DNA from: Tubiluchus corallicola
Taxonomy: Eukaryota > Priapulida > Priapulimorpha > Priapulimorphida > Tubiluchidae
DNA: 64,000 nucleotides
Assembly (NCBI GenBank): GCA_030141605.1
Contig: JAQGDQ010000161.1
Coordinates: 248,001-312,000 of the forward strand
Reading direction: 5' to 3'
In this document: positions 12,578 to 25,652 of the stretch, piece by piece
How positions within the stretch are numbered: position 1 is the first letter of the stretch
How the letters are laid out: every line of letters begins with the position of its first letter
The notes under the pieces: generated by a model
Told to the model about the DNA's origin: nothing
Seen by the model: the letters and a program-made list of their open reading frames with translations, nothing else
Databases searched by the model: none
Position numbers and translations under genes: made by a program

Positions 12578-13520
12578 AGCATAGGCGTATGGGAGGGGAA
12601 TTTTACGAGGGGGTGTAAGGAATTTGCCCTGAGAATTTTCTAAATTGCCCTAATTTGGGGGGAAGCAATCATCTCCTAACGCCCATAGCAATCGCAATAG
12701 TGTAGCTTATAAATGCAATAAGTCCAAATTATATAATAACCTTTACTAACAAATCACGATCCTAACAAAAGACACAAAGCCAAAGAGACAGACACAATGC
12801 TTCTTCTGATGTTTCAGAAATTCAAAAGAAATAATGATGACGTATGGCGGTATTATATATATATATATAATATATATCTTATATATATATATTATATTAT
12901 ATTATATTATATTATATTATATTATATTATATTATATTATATTATATTATATTATATTATATTATATTATATTATATTATATTATATTATATTATATTAT
13001 ATTATATTATATTATATTATATTATATTATATTATATTATAATATATTATATTATATTATATTATATTATATTATATTATATTATATTATATTATATTAT
13101 ATTATATTATATTATATTATATATATATATATATATATCTTTATATATCATCTTTATTCGCATTGTAATTTTTGAGAAACAAGTTCAATGCATTTATTAG
13201 TAACAACTTGTCTATGTTTTCCTTTTTGCAAATATGCCTATAACTTTGTCGTCATAGGGAAATATTTACTTAACAAGCGTAAAAAGGACTTATGAGGTTT
13301 AGTGAACTAAAATTGTTAGCAAACACTATTAGAACTTTACATACGAGAAACACTTTAATTGCAGCCAGTGAAACGAGATAGGTCCAATCAGTACCTACGC
13401 AATTTTTGAATACTGTATTGAAAACTTAAAAGCTTTTGTCCTGAAAGGGTATAATTCGTTTGTCCTGGGAGGGCAACCGCGTCCTCTCTGACCTTCCGCC
13501 TCGTGCGCCTATGCTAGTAA
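12578..13520. mobile_element. Possible DNA-transposon remnant with AGCATAGGCG inverted ends
   Basis: AGCATAGGCGTATGGGAGGGG near 12578 is mirrored at about 13483-13516, whose reverse complement reads AGCATAGGCGCACGAGG and continues into a similar G-rich stretch. The pair encloses a large TATTA microsatellite. Such GGCG/G-rich termini occur in non-autonomous elements, but no target duplication is clear. Confidence 0.4.
12850..13138. repeat. (TATTA)n pentanucleotide microsatellite flanked by TA tracts
   Basis: About 235 bp of nearly perfect 5-bp ATTAT units lies between TA dinucleotide tracts. One unit shift (AATAT) near 13041 breaks the array in two. The Ile/Leu/Tyr ORFs are repeat artefacts. 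Confidence 0.97.
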
Positions 13521-13524
13521 GCGA

Positions 13525-14930
13525 GACAATAATAGCCGTTACTATTATAATCCCTCAATTGGACACACATGAAGAAGTTCTAGATCAAGCAGCTTAGTGT
13601 ACAAGACTTGTGATATCCTCTTTAAAAAGTAATGAAACTTGTAGTTTAGTCATTAATTATTATAATTCTAGCGTCAAGGTTTTTTATTAATGATATTACA
13701 AACCCACAATTAATTAATTTACAATAACAAACTTGATAACAGTAAAATGTGAAACAGACGGAATGCAGCTCAACTGCAATTTTTATATCTAAATTTAATT
13801 ATTTGTAGGTTTGTAACATCACTGTAGTAAAGGACGACAGGATGATTTTTTCATATACTGCCCCACTTTCGAGTACGGTAAAAAGTGTACATTATAACAC
13901 CTATAGTGCTGCAAAAGCGTCGCTGATAATTAAATAATACATTGAAATCTTAATTAGCGACAGGCGAGCCCAACTATTGATGACATCATAAACTAACATA
14001 ATTTTCAACAACAAAAACATTCCATGAGTGCGTTGCACGTGTTTGCAAGAGCGAAAATTGAAGTACATGGCAACTAAGAGATTCAGTGTGTTGTAGACTC
14101 GGCAAGTTTTAACATAAAAATTCAAATTTCAAATTTACCGCTGTTCTCACACATGAGCTGTCCAACGTGTGCACTACGCCACAACTGACCACCCCTGAAA
14201 TGAGAAGTGCAGCATCTTTTTGTGCAACGCGTTTCCGAAATCTAAGCGCTAGTGCCCGTCTAAAGCGAATGGCGAAATTTATGTAATAACAGCGAAGAAC
14301 TAGTGGCGCGAATGCAAAATTAGGTTTGTGTGGTAATAATTCTTTCACGTAAGTCACTTTTGAAACAATAGTATGTTTCCGTTCAATATTTTAGATGGTA
14401 GATTGTTTTGACCTACAGCGTAAGATTGGTCCGGTTTTCCTTTAACTCATCCAAAACTTGTGTCCGCTGTTACATTAATTACAGACAGATCACGAATCAC
14501 AAATCAAAAAGAATAATACCAGGATTTATGAACGATCTCTGGCTTATTGATATTGAAGCTTTTCAAAAACATGACATGCTGCAATCAATCATATTCATAA
14601 AGTATTTCTGCATGATTACATCAACAGATCGATTTTTCTTCCTTTCCGTCCAAACTCTTGAGATTAGTGTGGTTCGAGTATCAAGTCTGAAATTCCTTTG
14701 AAGTTTGTAATTTGTAAATGAATTTGTTACGGTTAGTTGTGCCTGTTGTTTTAACGTTCTAGTATTATCTGAGTGTACAATAACTCTTGTTAAATGTCAC
14801 GCTAAATATTCTGTTTTTCCGGTGACTGCCACATCTTACAGGTTTTTTGTAACAGTCACCTTGATATCTATGATTGTCACATTGTACGTGCAACATTTTA
14901 TATCTAAAATTATCAGAATAAATTGTCCTT
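13525..14930. other. Noncoding stretch, no recognised gene
   Basis: ORFs at 13901-14125, 14109-14357 (minus) and 14408-14701 (plus) show no known motif, no low-complexity bias and no good flanking splice sites. I leave them unassigned. Confidence 0.4.
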
Positions 14931-14934
14931 TAGT

Positions 14935-15521
14935 ACTGCTGCTGCTGCTGCTACTGCTGCTACAACCATTACTACAACTTCTACTGCTACTACTACTACT
15001 ACTACTGTTGTTGGCATCCTTCTGTCTCGGAAGACAATGGAGTGTGCGCCAAGAGAGTCAGTTATTGATCACATTGATGGAGCTGCAGCGTCGACTGTGG
15101 CTGAGCAATCCGATCCTTGAACGTCTCCAGGGCGCATGCCTGGGCAAGGTGCATGAAGATCCTGAGTTGCCCAGACAACAGGAACCCCCTCTCTTCTTCG
15201 CTGGTGTAGTCCAAAGGAAAGCGGAGCGATACGTTTAGCACCAGGTTGGCTGCAGGAGCTGCTCCAGTCAGTGAGCATGCTGCACTGGTCTGTCTTCGGG
15301 GCTCCACTCCTGATTTGGAAGGTTTACTCCTCTACACATGGCCATTGGGTCACTTGACCTCCTTCGTCCTCTAGCCGCTGGCTGATTGTGCAGTGCCTCG
15401 GGATGTGGCCTGGAGCACCTGATATTCCTAGGCGGTCATCCATCCAAGTACTAACCAGGCTCTACGTTGCTTAACTACGGTGATCAGACGAGAACCGGTG
15501 TTTTCAACGTGATTTGGCCGT

Positions 15522-15525
<4 letters not shown>
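14935..15525 (-). mobile_element. 5S-rRNA-derived SINE-like unit with AGT-repeat tail
   Basis: Read on the minus strand, a 5S-rRNA-like head (15525 to about 15407) runs directly into a relatively GC-rich body of about 390 bp, then into an AGT/AGC trinucleotide tail (about 15006 to 14935). Head, unique body and simple-repeat tail is the SINE3 (5S-derived) layout. The 5S internal promoter is largely kept, so the unit could be Pol III transcribed. Body ORFs (for example 15062-15307) match nothing I recognise. The alternative is a stray 5S pseudogene beside unrelated sequence; a second copy would decide. Confidence 0.55.
15407..15525 (-). rRNA. 5S rRNA-like sequence (probably a SINE head or pseudogene)
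   Basis: The reverse complement matches animal 5S rRNA along nearly its whole length. It includes ATCACGTTGAAAACACCGG near the 5' end, GTTAAGCAACG (A-box region) and GGTTAGTACTTGGATGGATG (C-box region). Departures from the usual sequence (CCGTAG for CCGAAG, TAGAGCCTGG for CGAGCCCGG) and a changed 3' end (GGTGCTCCAGGCC) suggest it is not a standard gene. No tandem copies are present in the window. Confidence 0.75.
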
Positions 15526-16122
<597 letters not shown>

Positions 16123-16124
16123 GT

Positions 16125-16855
16125 TTCGTATTGAAAAAACAGTTCCTATTTAAGACACGCATATAATAAAACTAAAATATTGGGTTTCAATTACACTACG
16201 ACGTCGTAATCAAAAGATAAAAGTATATAGCTGTATCTATCCTATCATGACAACTATTACACAGAAATCACGCTCACTCACAAAACAGAATAAAAAGCGT
16301 GCATAAAAACAAACCTGCTTCAAAATGTAAAGTCCTTGCAATCAGTTGTATGACTCATTCATAAAAAAGTGCAATCAGTTGTATGACTATAAAGACAATT
16401 TCAAATAATTCAATGATATTGCAAAATAAAGTTATACATCCGTGCTTATTTTATATTTAACAAGATCGTTCGCAGTCTTTAATATTGTCACTTATATTTC
16501 TTTACAGAAAACAGGCAATACCCATGTATCATACAGCACAGCTTCGAGTAAAATAGATAAATGAAGAAGGAGTTATACATGACGCATACAATATGAATAG
16601 GTGGCATTCTGTTTGTTTAAACGTAATTTATTATAGTACTGGATCAGACAGTTTAATAAAAACATGATTTAGGATCCTCACCACAACAAACTATATACAC
16701 TATTTACAAAACATTTACAGTAAGAATTGAGTATGCCTACACAAGCTGATAAGTTTTGCTGCAAGATTACATTAGATGTTAGTAATAAATTGACAGTTAA
16801 ATTTATTAATGTACGAATGCTTCTTAAGACTGACGCATTTCATATGAGACAGAAA
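16125..16855. other. Noncoding stretch
   Basis: A 19-bp direct repeat (TGCAATCAGTTGTATGACT) occurs at about 16337 and 16370. No gene was recognised. Confidence 0.45.
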
Positions 16856-16856
16856 A

Positions 16857-16985
16857 TTCTCTCGCAACTTATTGCAAATTAACTGTCAGCAACTCTTGCT
16901 AGGGTTTGCAATAAGTTGTGAGAGAAGTTGCCAAGCCGTTCACACGTGCAACTTTACTCTCAGAAGTAGTAGTTGCGAGAGAAGT
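16857..16985. repeat. Nested inverted repeat (TTCTCTCGCAACT family), MITE-like
   Basis: TCTCTCGCAACTTATTGCAAA at 16858-16878 pairs with its inverted copy at 16905-16925 with one mismatch over 21 positions. A third inverted arm ending AGTTGCGAGAGAA lies at about 16970-16983. The outer arms would make 13-bp terminal inverted repeats of a MITE of about 128 bp. Confidence 0.55.
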
Positions 16986-17191
16986 CTCTACGTCTGAACG
17001 CGCCATTAAGTTTTAAGCATTTCCTTCAATATAATTATTTACTTCAGAATTTTTCCTTGGATATCTAAGGAGCGAAAAGTCCTAAGATAAACAGTATACG
17101 CGGTACAAGCACGATGCGCAGTTTATGTTTATCTCCCACCATTTTAAAGAATAAAAGCTTGTCTATAATTGTTGCCGCTAACTCACGCCAG

Positions 17192-18322
17192 CAGGGCCGG
17201 CTCTACCACCAAGCAAACTAGGGCACCAAATTCTGGATGTAGTTCTTTAATTTTGAAGTTTAGCCTAAGTAACAGCATGTGCAATTTCTTAAGTGCACAA
17301 CAATAAAATGAAACGAACTACTTGCGTTATTTTTCTGTCGAAATGCATGATTTATCGATGCCAGCAAGTGTCTTCTCACAGCAAAACACTCTCCGAAGCG
17401 CTACTTATGCCCGCGGTTTCTATATTAGTATTTATAGAATGACATTCCCTTTAATAAAAAAAAATTCTTACAATAGCATTTATCTAACTATGGCAGATAG
17501 ATGCGTAAGAACTGAAGTCTACAGGACGGAATACAGTGTTCCATCACTTATCGCCGGTGTTCCGTTCCAAGCCCACCCGCGATAAGTGAATTTCCGTAAA
17601 CTAGGGACGCTATGCTTATTTTCGTAGTTATACATTATTTTAAGTCTTTATAAACCCTACCCACACTCTTATACATAACCCTTTCCCGCATCTCAAGCGG
17701 GCGCAAGTACTACATTTCGCTTTTGGTGTGTATTCATCTGCCGAATAAATACACTATTTACTGGAAATGGTAATTTGTTATGATTTACAATATTCTTTTA
17801 ATGTTAGAATTAATATTTCTAATATATTTTTATACATTTTGTGATTTTTTTATGCAAAATTCATCAAATCTATACATTACTGTACAATACGTACTACGCA
17901 TGTACAAAAATACTTTTGACGGAGTACCGGAAAACCCGCGAAACAGCGAAAATACCGCGATAAATGTTTTACATAAATATTTTTGAAAACCCGCGAAACA
18001 GCGAGTCCGCGATAAACGAATCGCGAAGTAGCGAGGGAACACTGTTCAGGAAACGAAAGATAAAAAGCTCGCGAGCCGTGTAAAGTACAATGGGGTTATA
18101 AAACCAATTTCAAATTCAAACAGTGATAAATTTAATTCCAAAGATAAATCAACACACGCTGTAGATAGACAATTAGCTACGTTTAATTAGTACACTATAA
18201 TATTATAGAAGAAAAATTACTAATGGGGCGAGGTAGGAACCGTACGGAAACAGATAGGCTGTTGATGAGGGGGCGCTAAAATACCTTTGCGTAGGGCGTC
18301 AAACTACCTAGAGTTGGCCTTG
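17192..18322. mobile_element. hAT-like non-autonomous element carrying a nested insertion
   Basis: The left end begins CAGGGCCGGCTCTACC, followed by CTAGGGCACCAAATTC. The reverse complement of the right end reads CAAGGCCAACTCTAGG, then a GCGCCCCC-containing stretch. The pattern resembles hAT-type MITE ends. No intact 8-bp target duplication is visible. A separate element sits inside at 17534-18044, so the original was about 620 bp. Confidence 0.45.
17534..18044. mobile_element. pogo/Tigger-like MITE (CAGTGTTCC termini), nested
   Basis: The left end starts CAGTGTTCCATCACTTATCG after a TA; the reverse complement of the right end is CAGTGTTCCCTCGCTACTTCG. The sub-terminal motif AACCCGCGAAACAGCGA occurs twice near the right end (about 17932 and 17988), with CGCGATAA repeated throughout. 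CAGT-type ends with repeated CGCGA/CGCGATAA blocks are typical of pogo-related non-autonomous elements. ORFs inside it are not genes. Confidence 0.65.
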
Positions 18323-18483
18323 TGCCTTCGAACTTTGAGTAGAGGTCAGTATTAAGATAATAACTATTTCATAGTTGTTATGTGAACATGTACATGTATC
18401 TGTAAATGGAGTTTGGCTGTATTTCAACATCCCTCTCTTGCTAAGCGTTGCTCAAACTTACAATCAATTTCCAAATACCAGAT

Positions 18484-18535
18484 TTGGTGGTTAGCATACC
18501 TGCAAGGAAGCAAAAGTGGGTTCGAGTCCGAGTCG
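18484..18535 (+). repeat. tRNA-derived SINE-like promoter remnant
   Basis: An A-box-like TGGTTAGCATACC at about 18486 is followed about 30 nt later by a B-box (GGTTCGAGTCC). This is the Pol III spacing of tRNA-derived SINEs; the surrounding bases do not fold as a full tRNA. Confidence 0.45.
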
Positions 18536-20149
18536 TCGCGTAAATTTTTTCTAAATCTTCTAATTTGCTATTGCTTTATGCATTTGTAGAATAGCTGCTA
18601 TTCTACTGTGACTTCTATCACATTGACAAGACAAACCCTCTAGTCGGCTCCAAGCTATTTTCTTCATCTATCAGATATTCTGGTCACCTTTTCCTTTAAC
18701 TCCTATCCAATACTTAACGTGTTTTTACATGCTGGTTGCTTGATCGCATTGGTAAAATGAATGAATCGACAGAGCAAGCAATTGTCTAGCAGACTTTGCT
18801 GAACAGTTAGCCAACACAAAGCAAATGCTTTCAAATGAATCAGCGATTTAGACAGATTAACTCGGATTGCTAGCGAAAATCTAATACATTTCAAGATGGT
18901 AAAACGACACGCGGCTGAGCATTTCTCTGGTTTCTATTGATCTTATAATTCCACTTCATGAAATGCTCTGAGCGTTTTTAGTAAATGCTGTCTCTTTGAA
19001 TACTTACGCGCCAACAGTTGCTTAGGTCTAATGCTGCTAAATTACACTCGTTTCTTAAAAGTTTGCGTATTGTATCCTCAGGACAATACTAAAATATTTA
19101 TAGTAGTGCGTATAGTGCATATGAGAAAAATGTATCCATAAATCGAGTTTCAAATTGTGCTAGGCACATTTATTTCACCTAGTTTATCGGGTTGGTTTTT
19201 ATACGTTAAATCGTGTTTGTCAGTTAGAAATATATTTTAACGTTTTTTTCATTGCACTGTTTTTATGTAAGTAAGTCTTACGTAAATATTTAGGGCGAAA
19301 TAACTAGGCTAGTAGTTATTGTATGTGCGTAACGAGTGAAGTTAAGCAACGCCGAGTCTGTCCAGTGAATGGATGCATAGTCACTGGTTTCAGGTACGCG
19401 CTCTGGATGCACCATCTACCATGCCCGAATTAACAAGGAAAGAGAAGTATAGTATAAAGCGAGACTCCTCTACCGGCCCAGAGCATTGTCCTAGATAAGC
19501 ATTGCATAATCAGCTAGATTCTGATCCTGCCACAACCATCTATATTACCTACATTGAGTAAACCCTGCCGTTGAGTGCTTGCTAAGTGTTAAACTGTGCA
19601 AAAATTTCTTTTTTAAATTTTATGTTTTATCCTATTCTCTTATCATTATTGTACGTGTTAGCATGTAATTGCTAAGCCTACGATTCGAATAAAAGAACGA
19701 AGTACATAGATCGTCACCTGGTTTAAGTAATTGCGAATAATAACCAAAAATTTACGCAACTGGCTGCACAAATTGCGTTGGGTAAAATCCAATTTCTTCA
19801 TCTAAAAGTTTCTTGAACATTCTTGATTATCGAATTCAGTCACTGCTTCGCTGCTTGCTGCCAAAACCTGAATGCCAAATATTATAATTTTTCTGGCTCC
19901 TACCAATTTTTAACAAATATAGATTTCCGGATTCAAATTATTTTCTCATATCATGCTAATATAGCAACAACAAACATGGTGTTCGCTATTTTAGGTGAAA
20001 AGAAAGAGGTTTTTAGGCCTACAAGTATTTGTAAACATATTTCATAAAATATTACATGAACTAACCATATTATATAAAGCTTTTGGCAACTAACTTAATT
20101 AATTAATCCTATAATAAACTCGAGCGTTAAACATTATAGTTAACAAGAT

Positions 20150-20290
20150 ACTTTCAACTGTTGTTGGTGATGTCGCCACGTCCATCGTTGCTGCTGCTGC
20201 TGCTTGCTGTCGCGAACGTTGTTAGTACAGCTGTTGATGGTGCTGTTGCAGTTGTTACTACAGCTTCTGCTGTTGCGTGCAAAGGAATAT
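20150..20290. repeat. CTG/GTT-rich trinucleotide region
   Basis: Imperfect GCTGCTGCTGCT and TGTTG-type units. The Gln-rich ORF on the minus strand arises from this. Confidence 0.7.
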
Positions 20291-21511
20291 GTCACTCTAC
20301 TTACACCAATCATCATATTTTCCCATATTGTTAACATAGTTTAATTGTAATATAGTTCAAACAGAGTTGTCATTATAGCGCACCTGTTTGTGCATGGCTT
20401 CTCGGCTAGCACACCTGCTTGACGGGCTTCATTGCTACGAGAAATCAATTGTGTTACATTTTCGTTCTACGTTACTCCTACATAAGAGAGCGTTATCACA
20501 TTACTGTAAACTTAACGAGCGATGAATCATGCTGTGGTCTAACAAAAGCCTTGGGTATGGCTACAGTACATGGATTAATGTTGCTATAATTTTCAGATGA
20601 CTGATGTGAGGTGGAAGCATGGAACCGTGTTGACGAGGAGAGGAAAATGACTCGTTGAACTTTAAAACGTCAGAAGAATCTAGATTAACACAGCAGACGA
20701 GAACTTTTCTTTAATTAAAATTTAAGTTGGTGTTAAAGAGAATTTTAAAGTACGTCCCAAAAACTATCCATACATTACTTAGCATTACGCTCGGGTGTTT
20801 GAAAAACGTATGTAACCAGAAAAATGTTTTTAGTAGTTTAAAATGTTCGCGCCATTTGTAAAACGTTACTGGTTCAAAATCAAAGCGTGCACCAAAAACA
20901 CATTATTATTCTGTAAAGTTATACTCTGCTCTAAAGTATATACATTATAAATGCACATACATTTATACATTATAAAGTAATTTATACTTTGCTTAGCTAT
21001 TGACGTGTGCACTATGAATGCTCTGTTTTTTGAACTTAATCTGAATTTACTTCAATTTTTTGCTCAATGACTTTCCGTTAAAACAGCACCGCTTAACTGT
21101 CAGCTCGGGAGTTTAAATTTTATTAGCGTTACTGCAATCGCAAGCTGTTATGTAATAAGACAGCAGGTAAGTGAGACAGAAATTCAAGACGATTTTTTAG
21201 CTCCATGTAAGAATTTTGGTTTATTGTGCTTTAAAAATATACAACTTATTTTACCAAAACAATGTGCCTATAGGTGAGGTTGTTGTTTAAATGTAAAAAT
21301 GTTGTTTAAATTTATCGCAAAAATTACCTTTGATGACCGAGTCAGCGCACATGTGAAAAAACCAAAAACGATTTAAAAAGTTTAGGTCATTGAAGTGTTT
21401 ATCAAGTTTTATTCAACAGCCGAGCAATTGATCATACACTTTTAAACTAAAATATTCTGCAATTCTCAATCTGCAAACATTTTTCAATATTATAACGATC
21501 ATTTTTATGTA

Positions 21512-21655
21512 GAGGGTGTTCAAAAAAGCAGTGCAAAAAGAAGTGCTATAAGAATATCAATATTGTGTTACACAAAGTTGCATATTATCACTTGACCGTA
21601 TTTTTACGATTTTATCACTATATTTCTTCTGCACTGTTGCTTTTGGAACACCCTG
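21512..21655. mobile_element. Tc1/mariner-like MITE with TA target duplication
   Basis: The left end reads GAGGGTGTTCAAAAAAGCAG after TA (21510-21511). The reverse complement of the right end reads CAGGGTGTTCCAAAAGCAAC before TA (21656-21657). Homology between the arms continues for about 35 bp through AGTGCA and AGAA. It is 144 bp with no ORF. Confidence 0.72.
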
Positions 21656-22024
21656 TACCTGTACGCGTTCATGTATTTACAGAGTAAGACATTGATAAAC
21701 AACAATACAGCTGTGTTAGGAAAACGACTATCTTGTCAACTTATGTTTTTGCAAGTTGTGCACCTTTTTTGGTTTAGATGAAAATTGTTGCGCTCTACAA
21801 AATTAAATGCCGCTGCAAAACTTCTCTTCGCAGAGAAAACTTTCAAGAAAGGCGGTGGAAGAATATAATGCAATAATAATAAACGCGTATTTATTTATAG
21901 CTCTCTTTCATTAAAATTTTTTTCAAAGCCGCTGTATAGTTAAAAATATTTAGATAAATGCCAAAAAACTATAATACAATTAGACCTATAAACAAATCAA
22001 AAAAATCTGCAAAACATTCACCAC

Positions 22025-22290
22025 TTATATATTAAAATACTGCTTAAAAAGATTAGCTTCAGATTTGCTTTTAAAAGAATTTAAATTTGAGCATTCTCTA
22101 ATTTTAGTTGGTACCTCATCCCAACTCTTTGGCAGAATACTTGAAAATCCTAATCAGCAAAGACTCCTTTTATTAAAAGGTATAACAAGTTCTAATACAT
22201 TTGCTGTGCTAGCTCGTGTGTTCCTTTTAAAACGACGAAATTGTAGACGATTAGCCAGGTATAAAAATAGTAGCCCAGTAGACGAATTAT
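22025..22290 (-). pseudogene. LINE reverse-transcriptase C-terminal remnant
   Basis: Read on the minus strand, a translation with one internal stop contains FRRFKRNTRAS, then LELVIPFNKRS, then ILPKSWDEVPTKIREC and SFKSKSE, ending at a TAA at 22025-22027. The order Arg-rich/Thr-Arg-Ala-Ser, aromatic Trp-Asp-x-x-Pro, then 'L-x-x-F-K' is typical of the extreme C-terminus of non-LTR retrotransposon ORF2 proteins. It is 5'-truncated and inactive. Confidence 0.6.
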
Positions 22291-22294
22291 AGTA

Positions 22295-25200
22295 ACTAGC
22301 TGACGCGCTGTTTTAATCAGAGTAATCATCTATTATACAGGTCTCGGGCTCTCAGATACTTGTAAGTTAGAACTTTACAGTTTTGTAGTTAATTTCTAAT
22401 GAGTTTACTTTGTAGCTGGAACTCGCTCATTTAACGGACATATGAAAAAATCGTCGTAACGTCCACATCATGTTTTTTTAAATTAAGAATAGACTTAATG
22501 GCGATTAAAAATTCCAGACACAAAATTTACTAAATAAAGCTGCACTATAACACAGTGTTAACAGCATTGCAAACAAAGTTATACATACCTGTTAGGGCAA
22601 CCAAACTAAAGATACATAAAACTACTTTTGTTAATAGCAAGACAAAGTCGAGAATGGTGAAAAAGCTGAAATCTGTATCTTTTCGATGAATTAATAAATC
22701 TCCATTATACTACACAACGTAGTTTTTTTAATTTCTTTTATTAATTGCAACTATGCTTCGAAAAATATGATGCCACTAAGTTAAAATTGAAAGTTTAAAA
22801 AAGCGTTTTTATGTTTTTCATAAGTTAACGGAAAAATATTTCTTACCAAATCTGACTTACCAAAGGCTGTCTTCATTTGTCAGCTAACAAATTAACAAAA
22901 ATAGTTAATTACTTATAGGATTAGTATTGGATTGCACTTGTTCACTAACGTACACGTGCTTTTATGGCCGATAAATAATTAAACAGAAAAAACTGATTTC
23001 GTTTCGTGTAGTTTGACGCATGCTAACACTGCACTTAGATTGGAACACCGTCCGCAAAACACTGTTAAAAGAAAAATCACTGCCTTGAGGAGACTCGTAG
23101 AACTTTGTTAAGTATAAAACACTTTCACTATAGAGAATTAGTGCTAATTTGCAACCAATGATGTAATATATACTATGGTTCGAATGCCAACAAGTAACTG
23201 GAGTTGATGGCGAGACCTCACTAAGCTCGCGCTGAAATCAATAACGTGGAATGATTACGTGGCTTCGATTGCCAATGCATATACACACACTGAACACTCG
23301 CAATGTATCGTGTCGACCTGATGGGTTAAGTTTCAATGGAAATTAGCTGAGTTCAATTAATGCGACGCTTAATGCTTTGAGCTTAATAACAGACAGAAGA
23401 GTGAGCTATTAATTTAATTGTTAAGAGATTATTAGCTGAACTGTTACATACTTATGAGCCCTGCATGGTTAATTTATGTAAGAATTGATTATAGAACGTT
23501 GTACTATTGGATATCTCTAACTCATTGCAGTAGATGCAGCGCCACTTTTGTGAGTACAGCCTTCATTTTTGGTTTAATTTCTTGATCTGAGCCTAGTTTT
23601 TGCTTATTGCATCATTGTCTATATAAGCAATCTATAGGCTATCCAGGCCTAAATTTTATCGTATTGTAGTAATACATGGATTTTTACAAAACTACCAGTT
23701 ACATTGAAAGCGTTGATTTTGTAATATTTCAAACTTTAATGAAAATATTCATATTAAATGGCACAATTGTGATAACTTTGAATTTCGTTGTGCTTTCGCG
23801 AGGAGAATCGTTTTTGTGTTACTGACTTGCTAAGTAACTCTAGAAATTATTTATTTATCATCATCATCATCATCCATTAATTCACTATTATTATTGTTGT
23901 TGTTGTTACTAGATTTGTTGCGCGCATTAACTACACACATTCTAATTAAAGTTAAAAAAATAATAAATTAAGCTTCTAAAATTAACTAGACTCTATAAAG
24001 CGGTCAATAATTACAAACGGATTTCAAATCAGTACATTCTAATATAATATAACCTAAAAATAATATAGCCAACAAGATTACTAAAAATTTATTAATTAAC
24101 CTGAATTTATTAACTTACCACCATCGTTAGCTACACGAGCTTTCATTTTTTGATGAATTCATGATAATCAGTAAAGGTACAGATCAGTAAGTAAGTGATA
24201 TAATATTCTGGATGCTACTTACGGATCTGTATCATTACTACTTTATATTTAGAGTCTATTTGACGAATCAGTTTTTCATCCTTCAAATTGATTTTAATAA
24301 TGTAATCTGTTTTCTAACCAAATCTGCTTAATCTGAGCCTAATCGTGTCATTAAATATTTAAATAAACTCACGGATTGGATTTGAACCAACTTAGTGAAC
24401 ATATAAATGCGCGAAAGCAACACTGTAAATTAGAAAATCTGAAACATTTTGCACCAGAACTCGAACCCAAGGCCTTCTGCATTCTTGAAAGCTTTGCTAA
24501 TCATCACATCACAGCGGTACTCTGGACTATGCGCAAGCGATTACCAATTTCTTCATACAAAAAGGAAGTAAAACACCTATCATGTATTTGAGTTTAGTAA
24601 AGTAACAGCTGGTTCTTTTGCAGTATGTACGTGTAGGTAGATTGTAAAGAGTACCACGATCGTGTATTCAAATCTTCCTATGAAATCTCTTTTTGCAAAT
24701 AAACATTGTATATTTTGGTTTATGCAATTATTAATCATTATTAATAATATTCTAATATAATATAATAATAATTAATAAATCAAATTTGCTTGTTGAAAAA
24801 GAAGTAAAAAGTGAAAAGTCGGAACACACTCTGAATTTGATTGCTATGATACTGTATTATCGTGACCATTTTCACATTTCCTTTTTTCGAGCAGGTTTGC
24901 TTTTAAATTTACCAATTGTGGGTTCATTCTATCACTAATAATATCTTAAAATTAATATTATCAATGAGAATTTGTACGAACGTTATGACAGTCCACAGAT
25001 CACCTTTGCCTACAATAAATGTTGCGCACACATTTAACGATAATTGCATAAGAAAATACAATATCATGTTACTAACATCTCTGTCAGCCATAAGTAACTG
25101 AACGCATTTAGTAAACGATTCTGTCAATGGATATTTCTAAATGAGAGACGCGACAGCGCAGACTATTGAAAGTCAAGCACCTCTTTATAGTTACAATCTG

Positions 25201-25640
25201 CAAGTTATCATATATCTATAATAGAATCACGTGGCTTAGGCTCTGTAAAAGGAACTAGAAATGATCATATTTTCTGCTGGCGTTTATAACCGAAAGCCCA
25301 GAGAATGCGCCGATCTGCAAGCAAAGATGTAATCAATATCAAGGTGAGACTGCTTCGTATTGTAGACGCCCATAACAAGGTGTTACCATAATAACCCAAG
25401 CTGTACAATCAATGAGTTTACAATTACGTTTACTCTAAGCAGAAAATACTCTACCCGTCCTGTACTTTTCAGATCCACAGCCAAGAAAACCATTACGAGC
25501 AGTGGTCTTTCTGTTACTGCCTCTTTTACGTGGCCGCAAATGACATCCAGGACTCGTATAAACGGGGGGATAAGTCAAGACGCGCACCTGTTGTGTACGC
25601 ATATTTTCACCCTTACGTTCTGCACAGCCAAGTACATTTT
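22295..25640. other. Noncoding stretch, no recognised gene
   Basis: A small ATC tract (about 23860-23875) and a GTT tract (about 23894-23906) are present. A weak first-exon candidate near 24111-24150 was rejected. ORFs at 24376-24591 and 24916-25127 show nothing recognisable. Confidence 0.4.
24445..24510 (-). repeat. tRNA-derived SINE-like promoter remnant
   Basis: On the minus strand an A-box-like GATTAGCAAAGC is followed by a B-box (GGTTCGAGTTC) in the context CCTTGGGTTCGAGTTCTGG. The Pol III box order and spacing fit a tRNA-derived SINE. Confidence 0.45.
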
Positions 25641-25652
25641 TAGTGGAAGTTA

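Larger units (their letters stand above)
18325..21505. other. Noncoding stretch with minor repeats
   Basis: It contains a tRNA-like SINE head at 18484-18535 and a CTG/CAG-rich patch at about 20150-20290, listed separately. No gene was recognised. ORFs at 18703-18894 and 19823-20047 look like chance. Confidence 0.4.

Noticed and set aside
14408-14701. 97-codon plus-strand ORF
   Set aside because: No known family and no supporting context; length is not exceptional for this base composition.
24111-24150. Short minus-strand first-exon candidate (ATG AAA GCT ... GGTAAGT)
   Set aside because: Only about nine codons before a donor-like GGTAAGT, in very AT-rich DNA, with no following exon found.
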